Source of the DNA: Juglans regia
Taxonomy: Eukaryota; Streptophyta; Magnoliopsida; Fagales; Juglandaceae
Length of the DNA: 64,000 nt
Direction: 5' to 3'
Assembly: GCF_001411555.2 (NCBI RefSeq)
Contig: NC_049903.1
Coordinates: forward strand, 27,168,270 to 27,232,269
The notes under the pieces are model-generated. The model ran no database searches and had not been told where the DNA came from. It saw nothing but the letters and a program-made list of their open reading frames with translations. Shown here in pieces: positions 1 to 11,456 of this stretch. Position numbers and translations under genes: made by a program. The first letter of the stretch is position 1. Each line of letters begins with the position of its first letter.

Positions 1-1072
1 AAAAACCCAATCACCCACTTGAAAAACTCTCTCAGATCTTTTCCTGTCAACATATAATTTCATCCTCTCCTGAGCCTTTCGCAAGTTTTCCCTCAAAAGG
101 GATAATATTTCCTCCCTAGATCGCAACTGGTGATCCACTTTAGCATTGACAGTAGTGCCTGAAATATAAGAAATCAACCAAGGTGGTGGAATCCCATACA
201 ATGCCTGGAAGGGAGAAAAACCAGTGGATGAGTGGACAGTGGTGTTATAACACCATTCAGCCATTGGTAGCCACTTACTCCAACTCTTTGGCTTAGACCC
301 CACATAGGATCTCAAATAACCCTCCACACACTTATTCAAGGCTTCAGCTTGACCATCTGATTGTGGATGATAGGCTGAGCTAAAAGCCAAAGTGGTTCCT
401 TGCATCTTAAACAGTTCTGTCCAGAAAAGGTCAGTAAAGATTGCATCTCGATCAGAGACAATAGTCTTTGGTAGGCCATGGAGCTTAAATACACCATGGA
501 AAAAAACCTCAGCTACTTTACAAGCTGTATAGGGGTGAGCAATTGGGGAAAAATGCCCAAACTTAGTCAATCTATCCACCACAATCAAAATGACAGTCAG
601 CCCATTTGAACTAGAAAGACCAACAATAAAGTCCATGGCAATATCAAGCCAAGGACTTTGGGGAATAGGCAAGGGTTGAAGTAATCCTGCAGGAAGGACA
701 GTTTCATGCTTGTTCACTTGACAAATCTGGCACTCCCTCACCAATTTCTTAATATCCTTCCTCATGCCTGGCCAAAAAAAATCCATCTTAGCCTTTTGTA
801 ATGTTTTATGGTAGCCTACATGACCTGCTTCCGGACTGTCATGATTATGGTGCAATATTTTAGCATGAAATGGTGAAGAAGGAACTATCACCAGCTTCCC
901 TTTCCTGAAAAGGAGACCCTGTTGTAAAGAAAACTCCTTAGAAACCTGCTGCCCTTTCTGCAAAGCTACAACCAGATTAGTTATATCACTAGAAAAAGCA
1001 TAACTTTGCTTAAGTTCTTCTAACCACAAAGGAGTGGGAAATGATATAAGAGCCAAGGTAGCTGAATCTTCT
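1..1072 (-). pseudogene. Integrase region of gypsy element A (partial at window edge)
   Basis: Reading the minus strand from about 1072 to base 1 gives one open frame of about 355 codons with no stop. It starts inside the linker after RNase H. It contains the zinc-binding HHCC region (HHNHDS, GHVGYHKT, then CQICQ near 727-731) and the integrase core with all three catalytic acids: Asp in MDFI, Asp in VSDRD, and Glu in GQAEALNK. The reaction is insertion of the cDNA copy into the chromosome. It is in a different frame from the reverse transcriptase. The usual linker ending ADALSR between RNase H and integrase is missing, so a small deletion and frameshift near 1075 have cut pol in two. The C-terminal part lies outside the window. 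Confidence 0.85.
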
Positions 1073-2500
1073 TCAGCTTTTCTGGACACGAAAATCATAA
1101 CCCATGAGCTTTGAGATCCACTTATGTTGAGCCTTAATGGCCACTCTTTGCTCAAACAAGTGTTTTAAGGCCTGTTGGTCAGTTTTGATCTTGAAGGACT
1201 GACCCAACAGATATGGTCTCCATTTTCCCACGACACACACCAGTGCCAAAAATTCCTTTTCATAGGTTGACAAAAGCAAGGCTTTCCCTTTTAAGGCTTT
1301 ACTAAAGAATGCTATTGGTTGGCTGTCTTGCATCAATACAGCTCCCAATCCCACCCCTGAAGCATCACACTCAATAATAAACTCCTTAGAAAAATCATGA
1401 AGTCTTAAGACAGGAGGACTTGAAACAGGAGATTTTAATGCTTTAAAAGCCCTTTCAGCTTCAAGAGACCAAACAAAGGAGTTCTTTTTCAATAACATTG
1501 TTAATGGGGCAGCAATAGAACCATAGTTCTTGATGAACTTTCGATAGTAGCCAGTAAGGCCCAAAAATCCCCTCAATGCTTTCACTGTTTTGGGAACAAG
1601 CCAGTCCAACATGGAAGAGATCTTTGTAGGATCTGCCTTCACACCATTTTCAGAGATAATATGTCCCAAGTAGTCTACCTCAATCACCTCAAATCTACAT
1701 TTGAATTTTTTTGCAAATAATGTGTGCTGATGTAAAACAGATAAAACAGACTTCAAATGCTCCAGGTGTTCAGCAAAATCTTGGCTGTAAACCAAGATAT
1801 CATCAAAGAAGACCAAAACAAATTTTCGAAGGAAAGGTTTGAAAACATGATTCATTAATCCTTGAAAAGTAGCAGGTGCATTGGTAAGCCCAAAAGGCAT
1901 TACCAAGAACTCATAGTGACCCTCGTGAGTTCTAAATGCTGTTTTGGGAATGCCCTCTTCTCTTACCCTTATTTGATGATAACCTGATCTAAGATCAAGT
2001 TTAGAAAAGAACTTAGCTCCATAAAATTCATCAAGTAACTCATCAATGACAGGAATAGGAAACTTGTACTTGATAGTTTCTTGATTAAGGGCTCGATAAT
2101 CCATACACATCCTCCAACTACTATCAGCTTTTTTAACAAGCAAAACAGGTGATGAAAATGGGCTTTGGCTTGGTCTTATAACACCATTGAATAATAGGTC
2201 ATGCACAATTTTCTCAATTTCAGCTTTTTGATAATGAGGATACCTATAAGGTCTCACTGAAATGGGTGCACTCCCTTCCTTCAACACAATCTGATGATCA
2301 AAGGCTCTAGGGGGTGGCAACCCCACTGGTTCCTCAAACACTGAGCTGAACTGCTGCAACACTTCTTCCAATTCAAGCTGAACTTCCAGCTGTTGCTCCT
2401 CAGGTTCTGTTGCTACCAACTGCAAGAACCATCCTTGCTTCCTAACAGAAGAAGATTTAAGCACATTAACACCAGCTTCGCAGTCAGTAACATGAGACAT
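1073..2500 (-). pseudogene. Reverse transcriptase and RNase H of gypsy element A
   Basis: An open stretch of 475 codons. Reverse transcriptase spans about residues 80-300, with KLDL (Asp169), the plant gypsy motif HEGHYEF near 192-198 and the catalytic FFDD at 231-234. RNase H follows from about 372, with acidic residues at D379 (ECDASG), in the TYEKE segment near 412-416, and D441 (KTDQQ). The ATG at 2500 is only the first Met after an in-frame TAG, so it is not a real start. The ORF ends at a TGA created by the junction deletion, and RNase H is clipped at its C-terminus. Upstream, protease is in the same frame, separated only by stops, so both once formed one polyprotein. Catalytic residues look intact but the gene is broken. 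Confidence 0.92.
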
Positions 2501-2662
2501 AAGTCCCTACAAAATCAGCTTCTTCCCATCCACTTCAAATTGCATAGACATATCCATAAAGTTCCATTGGATAGAACCCAATGTCTTCAACCACTGGACA
2601 CCTAAGACAATGTCGCAGCCCCACAATATAAGAACATGGAAAGGAACTAGAAACTTGGTTCC

Positions 2663-3016
2663 TTAGACAGTAACCAACTGGTCACATTTGCCTTGAGTCA
2701 GTATTTTAGTACCATCTGCCACTCTAACCTGAAGAGCCTCATCTCTAATTACCTTTAACTTTGCAGTTTCCACCACCATTGGATCCAAAAAATTATGAGT
2801 ACTCCCTGAATCCACAAGGATCTCAACAGAAACTGAGCCAATCTTCCCAAACAACTTCATAGCATTGTTATTGATACATCCAGAGATGGCGTGGATTGAA
2901 ACCTCTAATTGCTCAAGGTCTTTTTCAGTTGTTCCCTGCAATTCTGGTACCAACTGTGCCTTAGAACTGTCAATTAAGTCCTGCTCAGCAATAGATGCCC
3001 CTTGCAAGTAATACAC
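2663..3016 (-). pseudogene. Aspartic protease region of gypsy element A
   Basis: A 117-codon open segment with the retroviral-type protease active site in EILVDSGSTHNFLD, about residues 65-78. It lies between the gag zinc knuckle and reverse transcriptase, in the same frame as the latter. It ends at a TAA where relatives usually have Gln, which fits a CAA-to-TAA change. The first Met (3016) lies downstream of a damaged zinc-knuckle segment and is not a natural start. The enzyme would cut the Gag-Pol precursor in dimeric form. Confidence 0.85.
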
Positions 3017-3029
3017 CCTCAGATTTTTA

Positions 3030-3945
3030 CAAACATGGTTGGGATTCTACTTTTCCTCACAGTGACAACACAATTATTTCCTCCTTTTATTATCAATCTG
3101 AGAAGAATGTACCTTCTTCAAGGGAAACAAATTCTTCGACCTTTATTAGCTAGATCAACAAGTGCCACCTGCTCTACTGTCCATTTATCAGCAAAGTGGT
3201 TATTCGACCTCCAAGATTTTCTTGAAGACAGTACCTGCTCTTCCTGCAACCTAGCCAGACTAAAAGCAGCCCCAAGGTTTAAAGGATTAAACATTTTCAC
3301 TGGTATGCGAATTTCATCCTTTAATCCACTAATAAAGCAACTCATTCTATGCTTCTCAGACAACCCTATCAACCTATTAGATAAGGTTTGAAATTGTGAT
3401 GTGTACAAACTAACTGAAGTAGTTTGTTTCAACCTCGTTATAGCCTCCATTGGATCATCAAATGCTGATGGTCCAAACCTCCCTTGTAAAGCCGCTACTA
3501 AAGACTCCCATGAATTAAACTGTCCAGCATCTAAGGCATTTTGATACCACACCAATGCCTCACCCTCCATATGGTGCGAAGCCACCATTAACTTCTGATG
3601 GAAAGGTATTTGAAAACAATCAAAATACTTATTAGCCTTAAAAGTCCAACCAGTAGGATCATTACCACTAAAATGTGGAAAATCCAATTTAACACTTCTG
3701 TGAAAACTACCTCTGTCATCCTAATTCCTGAGTTCATGAGAGACATCTCTATCTTTACGAGTATTAACATTCATAGCATCAGCCAAAGATTTCAATAGTT
3801 CAGAAACTTGATCTAACCTTTCTGTTATACCAGAAATTGCTTGTTGATGATGCTCCAATTGTTTCCGCATGATTTCTTGCTGCCGTTGAGAATCTTCAAT
3901 CTGACCTTTCAATGCTGCGCGTGTGCCCTCCACCATTAGAATCAC
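3030..3945 (-). pseudogene. Gag region of gypsy element A
   Basis: Gag, the particle protein, lies next to the primer-binding site. The first segment (3945-3721) begins MILMVEGTRAALKGQ and has a Gln/Leu-rich coiled-coil stretch. After a short break the retrotransposon gag domain continues at 3687-3118 (motifs FPHFSGNDPTGW, ALVWYQNAL, QGRFG, FISGLKDEIR). Both share one frame and probably formed one ORF. A frameshift near 3130 then moves the reading into the protease frame, and a zinc knuckle (CHCEEK, then NPNHVC, about 3030-3073) follows with two in-frame stops. The product is not functional as it stands. Confidence 0.85.
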
Positions 3946-3963
3946 GGTTGCAAGGATCGACTA

Positions 3964-3975
3964 CTACTGATACCA
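3964..3975 (-). other. Primer-binding site of gypsy element A
   Basis: On the minus strand this reads TGGTATCAGTAG. The first nine bases match the complement of the 3' end of initiator tRNA-Met (TGGTATCAGAGC), the usual primer of plant Ty3/gypsy elements. It lies two bases inside the LTR, exactly where expected. Confidence 0.85.
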
Positions 3976-3977
3976 CT

Positions 3978-4473
3978 TGTAAGATTCTCTTAAGAATCTA
4001 CTGCAACTTTAACTTTTTACTAACAACTCAATCAACACTAGAAGAGATAATCGGATCAAGAAGGAAAACTATCAAGATTCCATTATGAACTTGCAGAGAA
4101 TCTTCGAGGGATTCTCAACCTCCAAACACAATTCTTCCAAATGATCAATCAATAGTCCAAAAACTCCCCCAGCACTGCTTATATACAAGCAGACTGAGAA
4201 GAAGAAACACAAAACGCTAACAACAAAAGATAAAACGCAACTCTAAAAGGCTACAACAATCAAAACGCCTCGTTTCATTAAACTTCCTTCATAAAACGCA
4301 GCTACATGCACTTCAAACGACATCTCCCATTAAACCTCAAAACTTCCCGTTTCATTAAAGACTTCATTCTGTTAAAACCGTTATTACTCCCTCCAACTCC
4401 TCCTGCACACAACTCCTTCAGCCTTCATAAGGATACTGCAGATCTTCAAGGCCTTCACAAGGCACCCGTGACA
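3978..4473 (-). repeat. 5' LTR of gypsy element A
   Basis: 496 bp. In element sense it starts TGTCACGGGTGCC and ends AATCTTACA, the TG...CA termini of LTRs, and directly abuts the primer-binding site. The base after it starts AATTA, which should be the 5-bp target duplication; the partner lies outside the window. The interior is rich in short pieces such as AAAACGC. Only one LTR is visible, so its age cannot be judged here. Confidence 0.85.
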
Positions 4474-4596
4474 AATTAATGGTTACAGATCGATTATTTG
4501 TGATTATGGGTCATGGTATTAAATTTAAATTTTTTACGCATGCATATTAATAGGAAATGATAAATTTTAGGAAGATGAAGTATTTTAGGCCATTGA

Positions 4597-4612
4597 GAGC
4601 ATTCTCATTTGG
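4597..4612 (+). repeat. Left terminal inverted repeat of the Harbinger element
   Basis: GAGCATTCTCATTTGG. It matches the reverse complement of 10111-10126 in 14 of the first 16 positions or nearly so. Behind it both ends carry the same kind of A/T-rich motif, CCTAAATTTTA, as subterminal repeats (4618-4680 and 10060-10090). Confidence 0.9.
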
Positions 4613-4934
4613 TTCCCTAAATTTTTTCCTAAATTTTAGTTAAAAGGACACTCCCTATAATTTTATCCTAAATTTTACTCATGTTCAGAAAACCTTATCT
4701 CATTCCCTATAATTTCTCTATTCTATTAAAATAATATTATTCTACTATTTTTTTATATTTTTTTCTCTCACTTCCATTTTCATTTTTAACCACTAATTAC
4801 TCTTTCGTCTTATTCTTTTCTTTTCAAATATCATATTTTATAAATACTTATACGATTTTTTTCATGTATACAATATTATTTTTCAATTCAACATTGGTAT
4901 TAAAAATAATAATTTTTTTTAATATATACATTTT

Positions 4935-5260
4935 CCAACGTGATAGTATTTTTTAATATTATTTTGTCCATATATACTTGAGTAATATTTAATTTGCATT
5001 TGTCTAACGATAACATTTTTTTCATTTTCATATAACGGTAATATTTTTTTCAGTTTCTCTAACGATAAACCTATCCACGTATTGATGATAAATTTTTTTG
5101 TAAAATAGTATAACGGTAACATTTTGAATTCCTGCCTCTAACGGTAACATGCTTTGTCATTTATCCAACAGTAACTTTTTTTATTTTTTCTCCAACGGTA
5201 ACTTTTTTTGTCTTTTCTCCAACAGTAACATTTTCTATCTTATATGTAACGGTAACTTTT
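4935..5260 (+). promoter_or_regulatory. Array of about ten 27-bp repeats with AACGGTAAC cores upstream of the Harbinger transposase
   Basis: The core AACGGTAAC, or a near form, starts at 5006, 5034, 5061, (weak 5084), 5112, 5140, 5167, 5194, 5221 and 5248; the last five steps are all 27 bp. Each core is preceded by a pyrimidine and followed by a T-run. Weaker traces begin near 4935. The array ends just before a TATA box. The core resembles the plant MSA element (core AACGG, bound by three-repeat Myb proteins), or it may be a binding site for the element's own Myb/SANT protein. The repeat is observed; either function is inference. Confidence 0.8.
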
Positions 5261-5265
5261 TCCTC

Positions 5266-5271
5266 TATAAA
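5266..5271 (+). promoter_or_regulatory. TATA box of the Harbinger transposase
   Basis: TATAAA, 55 bp before the ATG at 5321 and 10 bp after the last AACGGTAAC repeat. The spacing puts transcription start near 5295-5300 with a short leader. Confidence 0.65.
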
Positions 5272-5320
5272 TTCGCCTTCTGCTAAAAACCCAAGTCTCA
5301 TCTCCAACTCCCTTCATCAA

Positions 5321-6562
5321 ATGGCTTGTTCTTTCTTTCGCAAATTTCTCACATATTTGTCATCTGATGATGAGTTGGATATTGTTCTTAATGCCGAGAC
5401 TGATGGAGAGTCATCGAGATATCGTGGCAATTGCCAACATCAGAAGTTTATTCAACGTGATCATATTCAAGGGCATGAGCGCCTTTTTCTCGATTATTTT
5501 GCAGAAAATTCTGTATGTCCCTCCAATCTATTTTGAATGAGATTTCAAATGAGTTGTCCTCTATTTCTCTGTATTCTAAATGAGGTAGAGGCTTACGAGC
5601 CCTACTTCATTCAGAGAAGAGATAATACCGGAAGACTTGGTTTCTCTTCTATGCAAAAGATAACTGTAGCATTTAGAATGCTGGCGTATGGGGTTACTGG
5701 ATATTTTATGGATGAATACATACGTATTAGAGAAAGCATCGCAATTGAGAGCCTCAAAAAATTCTATAAGACAATCGTAACTGTTTTTTCAGATGAATAT
5801 TTGTGGTCTCCAAATGCCAATGATATTGCTCGATTGCTTGCGGTTGATGAACAACGGGAATTCCCAAAAATGCTAGGAAGCATTGATTGCGTGCATTGGA
5901 AGTGGAAAAATTGTCTCGCTGCCTGGAAAGGTATGTACCCCGGCCATATCCATGAACCAACTATTATTTTAGAAGCAGTTGTTTTATATGATCTTTGGAT
6001 ATGGTATGCATTTTTTGGTATGCTCGATTCACATAACGATATTAATGTGTTAAAGAGATATTTTATTTTCACGGAATTTGCCCAAGGGCGTGCTCCTCGA
6101 GTCAATTACACAATCAATGACAACGACTACACTATGGGGTACTATCTTGCCGATGGTATTTATCTTAAGTGGTCAATGTTTGTGAAGACGATTCCATCAC
6201 CTTAAGGTAATAAGAAGAAAAACTTTGCCAGAGCACAAGAATCCGAAAGAAAAAATATTAAGCGCGCCTTCGGGGTACTTCAACAACGATTTGTAATTGT
6301 TTGTGGACCTTCCCGATTTTTTAAAGTCAATGAGCTAACAAATATAATGAAAACATGTATTATTTTACATAACATGATCATTGAGGACAAGCGTGATGAT
6401 AGTCAGGGTTCGAATATGGAGTATGATCAAGTTGATGATGATATTCCAAAACTGTCGTGCAATCCAACAAACGAATTTATCAACTTCATTCAGAGCCATC
6501 ATGAAATTAGAGGCAGCTTGGCACATCATCAACTAGAAGTAGATTTAATTGAACATCAATGA
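5321..6562 (+). pseudogene. Harbinger (HARBI1-like) DDE transposase, two in-frame stops
   Basis: A single reading frame of about 413 codons starting MACSFFRKFL, cut only by TGA at 5534-5536 and TAA at 6203-6205. It matches the plant Harbinger/PIF transposase family (Pfam plant transposon protein, DDE_Tnp_4 type): RDHIQGHERLFLDYF near the start, first catalytic Asp in LGSIDCVHW, second in SHNDINV, then DYTMGYYLADGIY and RAFGVLQQRF. The third catalytic acid, normally Glu just before RAFG, is Lys here. The two stops sit where relatives have Arg (CGA) and Gln (CAA), so both fit C-to-T changes. It would have cut and pasted the element; now it is dead. Confidence 0.92.
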
Positions 6563-6999
6563 CAGATTTATTCCCAACAATAGAAGAGAAGGTTTTGTTG
6601 GATTCTCTATCTTCTCATTAGTAGCAACCATGTATTCCTGTTTCCACAATTTTCATTCCAAAAAACATGTTTTCTTCAAGAACATGCTGATTTTTACTGT
6701 AATATTTTCATTATCTGTAACAGTTTAAAGATTTGTAATGTCAAGCTGTAATCAACCAACATCTATCCATGTTAGAGTCAAATTCAACCACCACATTTTT
6801 CTATCTTCTCAATAAATACTTGCTAACGTACAAATTATAAAATACAACAAACGTGCCAAAGTCCTTCAAAAAAACCATCAACATCAGTCTCAACAGTCAA
6901 GCAAGTTATACTAGTGTGCCAAGCATAAAATACAAATGTCCGAATACTAAATAAAAGAAATAAGTTACGAAAAAGATGTAGCCTAAATTCTCTGATGCA

Positions 7000-8137
7000 T
7001 TGCGTCTCACAAATATCTCCCTTTGAAGTTGCTGGAAATATATTCGCTGAACTACAGGTAACGTACTCACATCGAGCAACATTATGGCTCATCTCTCTCT
7101 CCCATCGGGCAGTTTCCAGTTTCTCTACCTCCAACCTCAGTCTCTCGTCCTCTTGCAAACTTTTATTTCCCCCTCTCTCGATCATATGCCATCTTCTCGA
7201 CCTTGAGTCGAAAAAATTCTTTCTCCTGAGCATGTGAGTCTTCTAGGAGAGTATACTTACGCTTGCTCAGCTCCACAAGCTCATCTGATGCCCTACCTTG
7301 GGCCTTACATTTTCCTTTCTCAGATTTTCTTCCATTTGGCCTATCCAATTCGATGACATCATTATTCACCAAATTCTCAGCCTTTGTACCACCAACTGAA
7401 TCCATAGGTGAATTAGGTGCAACTGTTGAGGTACGCGAATATGTCGGGGACATCGTCGACCTTCACTTCATCTCATCCTTTGTGCAATGCTGATTCCATT
7501 TCAGCTGCTCCTTTAACAGCTGATAACAATGCTCGAACTGAAAAGACATTTTCTCAAGCGATTGGTACATGACCTTCGCTTTGTCAAATTTCCAATTCAA
7601 GCATAAAATCAAATAATTAACCACCCATTAAAAAAAAAAAGAAAAATAACGCATAAATATCATAATTAAGTGCTGGAAATAATAAAAAAGTGGATGCTTA
7701 TACCTTGTCTTGGTCAGTCATGCCACTTTGATTCAACCCTTCAACTTGGGCGAGTTTAGCACAAAATCTGCTCGTCACCTTTTGAATGGCAGACCACTGA
7801 TGTATTAAGCAACACTCCGCTCATTTGTACTTTGTTTATAGTCATTGAACTATTGACTAACTTTTTTCTAAAGTTGGGTGTGTTTTTGTTCTGTTCCTTG
7901 GATTGCATCAATGCTACTATTCAACCATACAGAGACAAGTAACTTATCTTCTTCGGGGGTGAAGTTTGCACTCCTGGCTGATTTTGTTTTAGAGGGAGCC
8001 TCTACATGGGGTGGGGGTGGAAAGTCATCCAAAGTCACTAGAGATTGTTCACCTTGACCACCATAAATGTAGTCAATTTCAGGCTCCTGAGTCAGGAGGT
8101 TGGTGAAGAATATATTTTCATGCTCTTGTGAATTCAT
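7000..8137 (-). pseudogene. Harbinger ORF1, Myb/SANT-like DNA-binding protein (degenerate)
   Basis: Best start is the Met of MNSQEHENIFF at 8137. The first segment (8137-7868) has an acidic, Pro-rich N-terminus and a Myb/SANT-like start, NFTPEEDKLLVSVWLNSS. Matching sequence then goes on in other frames: QVEGLNQSGMTDQDK near 7700-7750, a likely GTATAA intron donor at about 7703, FDKAKVMYQSLEKMSFQFEH near 7560, then 7453-7163 and a frame-shifted charged coiled-coil tail with LRLEVEKLETARWEREM near 7100-7150. This architecture matches plant proteins with a NAM-associated C-terminal domain that pair with Harbinger transposases. At least two frameshifts and stops break it. Confidence 0.75.
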
Positions 8138-8269
8138 CTCTAAAAAGTTGTAAACATAGAAATGTGGTACACATGTTAGACAATTAAGAACAATATTTGC
8201 AAGTGATTTTGGTAGCCAACTCAAGAATCCTATGGTAACATATGACCACACTTGGTACCCTCCCAAGCA

Positions 8270-10110
8270 TGGCTGTAAGAACCGGTTGCGACTATTTATT
8301 AGCCATCCAGGTTACCATGCCATGGAAGTGTGTGCCAAAGTGCCACTTCACCCTTTTCAGATTTTCTCATCATCACATCCGAGGGGTTAAGTCAACTTAA
8401 ACTCAATAACAAAATCAGTTTGCAAAATAGAAAATAAAAGCATTCTCGTCTGCTTCCTTAAACATTTGTGTGTTTTAATTGTGGCTCAAAATGGTTTACA
8501 GAATTTATATCATGTGTGAGACATGAGCCCAACATCAAATGGCTGCAAAACCTTACCTAAACCCTAGTTGCCTTTTGCGAAAACTATCACAAACTACAAT
8601 ATGGTCATCCGGGTGAGGATTACCAGGCCATCTAGATGGGGCCCCACTAAGACTTATGAATTAACCCCCACTAACACCATCATCATAGCCTAACAGTAGA
8701 CATGCACCCCCTTCCCACGAGAAATAATTATTCATCAGTAGTTAGAAAGTAGTATGCAAAATGAATAAGAACATAAAAACAGAAGTTAGAAAGTAGTTCA
8801 TTTAGTCCAAACTAGGTACTTCAAACCAACAGCAGCTCAGTCCATGGGAACAATAAACAAAATACCACCAAATCAATTAATAGCAAGGTAATATCAATTT
8901 GCTCAAACCAACAAACGCATGCATCAAACAAGTCCAAACTGTTCAATTCCATTACATTCTACAATGGCAGATTCAGTGTGCCTTGAATCATATAAAGATC
9001 AAACATGCATACAACCAACAAAATACCACAATAACATAGATATAATTTGCCGAAAGAACAAACAATTTCCACAATCCAATTGGTGCAATGTCTCAAATTC
9101 AACCAAGGACTAAATCATACAAAGTGAGGTTTAAGAAGAACAACAAAAACCAATAATCCAAATCCAAACATAGATGCCCAAATTTATGTTCACAATAATA
9201 ATATTGAGTGCCCAAATACAAGAAGTCCAAACTGAGCACAAGTCCAACATCCACCCATGGCAGATTCAGATTTCAGTGTGACCTAAATCATACAAAAAGC
9301 CAACATGCAAAAAATACTCGAAATTGCTCAAAGAACAAACAATTCCCTCAAACATATAAGAGCAATGTCTCAGATTCACCCATGGAAGATACATGCATTG
9401 AGTGTACCGTGAATGATACATAGATCCATTATCCATTCAAACCCTAGTGTGCAAAATAAAATGCAGGGTTCTCAAATTTCAGTGGCCAAGCAGATCGATT
9501 GATACATACAACCAAGAAGTCGAAAAAGGTACCACAAATGAAAACCATGGCACATGCATGAAAGTTGCTATGAATATGGGTCACGGATCCATGAATATTC
9601 AAACCCTAGAGCACTAATTTAAATCTGGGGTTCTCGAATTTCAGTGGCCAAAGTGACAAATATAATTCCATTTAAACTCGAAAATGTATCAGATTCAGCC
9701 ATGGGAGAGAGGCTTAGTGTGTTCGATTTGTGCGAGAGAGGACAGAGTCCATCCATTGAGAGAAGAAGAGTGAACATGCGAGAGAGAAAAGATAACTTAC
9801 ATATAAACGGTGCGAGAAGAGAATATAAGCTACCGTCAATGGTGGCAAATGGTGCGAGAAAGGGCCTCCAAGAACGAGGGCAATCAAGAGTGGAAGAGAG
9901 GAACATGCGGGACCAACATCAAGAAATGAAAGGGATGGTCGATTGGGGATGTACAGTGGTTCTCTAAATATGGGGAACGACTGTTGATATGAACATCAAC
10001 TGTAGCTCCCCTAAATGAAATCCCTAATTTAGGGAATGGGATAGAAGAGAGTTTTTCAGCTTCCCCCAAAATTTTTTCCTAAATTTTAGAGATAACAGTA
10101 GTTTAGGCAT
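8270..10110. other. Non-coding right arm of the Harbinger element
   Basis: About 1.84 kb of A-rich sequence with no convincing gene. It holds loosely repeated pieces: AAACAATT(C/T)CC with nearby CAATGTCTCA at about 9060-9090 and 9340-9370, GGTTCTCAAATTTCAGTGGCC at about 9470 and again near 9630, and ATCATACA near 8990, 9120 and 9280. These look like old tandem duplications of a 200-300 bp unit. Near the end an A/T-rich palindrome (CCCTAAATGAAATCCCTAATTTAGGG, 10010-10040) precedes the terminal repeat. Confidence 0.5.
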
Positions 10111-10332
10111 CCGAATGAGAATGCTCTGAGACGAATTTTTAGTATTATGGGCTTGCATGAGATTATGAGGTTATGTAAATTATGAATTTAGGTGTTCCAG
10201 GTATATGATTAATATGTTACATCAGGTTTGGCGAGTTTGAGGTTAATTAATATATGTACAGGTCAGTTTTACGGGCTTAAGGTTGAAAGAAAGGTTGTCA
10301 CCATTATCTTATTTTACTAGTTGGTATTTAGG

Positions 10333-10541
10333 TCAAGTTTGTTTTTAGGAAACTTCTTGATTCATCTTATCTAATCATTATAACTTTTCTAAATTTTCAT
10401 ACAAAATAAAATAAATAATTTAACTTTTTCAAATTCTAAAATAAAAATAATATTAAAAAATATATATTCTAATAATATTTTATTTAATTTTTTAACTTTA
10501 ATTTTAACTCATCTCATCTCATCTATGAAAACAAACGAGTC
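10333..10541. mobile_element. MITE, GATGAGATGAG family, copy 1
   Basis: About 209 bp, very AT-rich. The ends mirror each other (GTTTGTTTTT at the left, AAAACAAAC at the right), with TCATCTTATCTAATCATT near one end and CTCATCTCATCTCATC near the other. Similar copies occur at 10695, 31046 and 45685. No coding capacity. The superfamily is not certain. Confidence 0.65.
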
Positions 10542-10694
10542 CTAAGAATTTAAGGGTATTATGATCTTAGGGCTGATAACAAAAGAAAAGGGACGGGTAA
10601 GGACTTGGCGTGATGTCATGGGTTGGATAATTGAGTATTTAAGTCAACTAGGAATTATTTGAGAACGTATTACAAGTCTGTCATGAGTGGCCGC

Positions 10695-10855
10695 CTCGTT
10701 TGTTTCCATAACTCTTCTCAATTTATCTTATTGCATCTTATCTTATCTAATCTAATTATTATACTTTTTTTAAATTTTCATATAAAATAAAATAAATAAT
10801 TTAATTTTTAATTTTAATTTTAAGTTATCTTATTCCAACTGTAAAAATAAATGAG
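10695..10855. mobile_element. MITE, GATGAGATGAG family, copy 2
   Basis: About 160 bp, starting TCGTTTGTTTCCATAA and ending AAATAAATGAG. It shares the string AAATAATTTAA and the TCTTATCTAATC block with copy 1, in the same direction, 150 bp away. Confidence 0.6.
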
Positions 10856-11453
10856 ACATAAGTGAAATTTTAAGTCTTTTTTATTTGTGGTAGCTCAAGA
10901 AGTTAACTTGACATGAGAATATGTTAGATGTATGTGTCAAGTGACGTAATTTGATCTGACTGCATGAATGTTATTTTCTGCATAATGGTAGTTTTTGCAT
11001 AAAGCTTGAGATAAGTGATTGTGTTTAGAATAATTACAGCTTTATTACTTTTCTATTATCTTTCTATTATATATATATATATTTTTTAAATTTTTAAACT
11101 TGAGGTAAGTGATTATGTTTATAATAATGATAGCTTTACTATTCTTTTACTACACTTCTATTTTTTTTAATTTTTAACTTTTTTTAATTTTTCTTATATT
11201 TAATGGCTAAGAAAGTGACTATTAGTGAAATTGTATATTTTTTAAATTTTTTCTTAATAATTAAATATATTAAAAAAATACTTAAAAGAAAATAAAAGAA
11301 AAACAAATATACTAAGAGTGGTAAAGTGATGGTAAAAATGTTATAAGTCTATCATTACCTGTAATGATATGTGTGTATAGACTTTTCTTTAACTGTCCCT
11401 TTTATATTTACCCTTATTATTACATGTGATGCATGAATGGAATGGATTGTATG

Positions 11454-11456
<3 letters not shown>

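Larger units (their letters stand above)
1..4473 (-). mobile_element. Ty3/gypsy LTR retrotransposon A, right part, 3' end outside window
   Basis: Minus-strand element in the order 5' LTR (3978-4473), primer-binding site, gag, protease, reverse transcriptase, RNase H, integrase, running off the window at base 1 before the end of pol and the 3' LTR. The LTR has TG...CA ends. The reverse transcriptase block resembles plant chromoviruses (Reina/Tekay-like), and the related element B at 32688-53386 keeps a chromodomain, so a chromovirus is likely; the tail that would prove it here is outside the window. The coding region is broken by a frameshift, several in-frame stops and a deletion at the RNase H/integrase junction, so it is not autonomous. 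Confidence 0.93.
4597..10126. mobile_element. PIF/Harbinger DNA transposon, autonomous-type but decayed
   Basis: 5530 bp. Both ends carry a terminal inverted repeat starting GAGCATTCTCATT, and the flanks are TGA at 4594-4596 and 10127-10129, a 3-bp target duplication as expected for PIF/Harbinger (usually TWA). Inside are the two genes typical of this superfamily: a DDE transposase on the plus strand (5321-6562) and a Myb/SANT-like ORF on the minus strand (about 7000-8137). Both are broken, so the copy cannot move by itself. About 1.9 kb on the right has no gene. Confidence 0.92.

Noticed and set aside
9208..10069. ORFs of 61-107 codons at the right end of the Harbinger element
   Set aside because: Both strands are open over the same stretch and neither has family features; they lie in the non-coding arm next to the terminal repeat.
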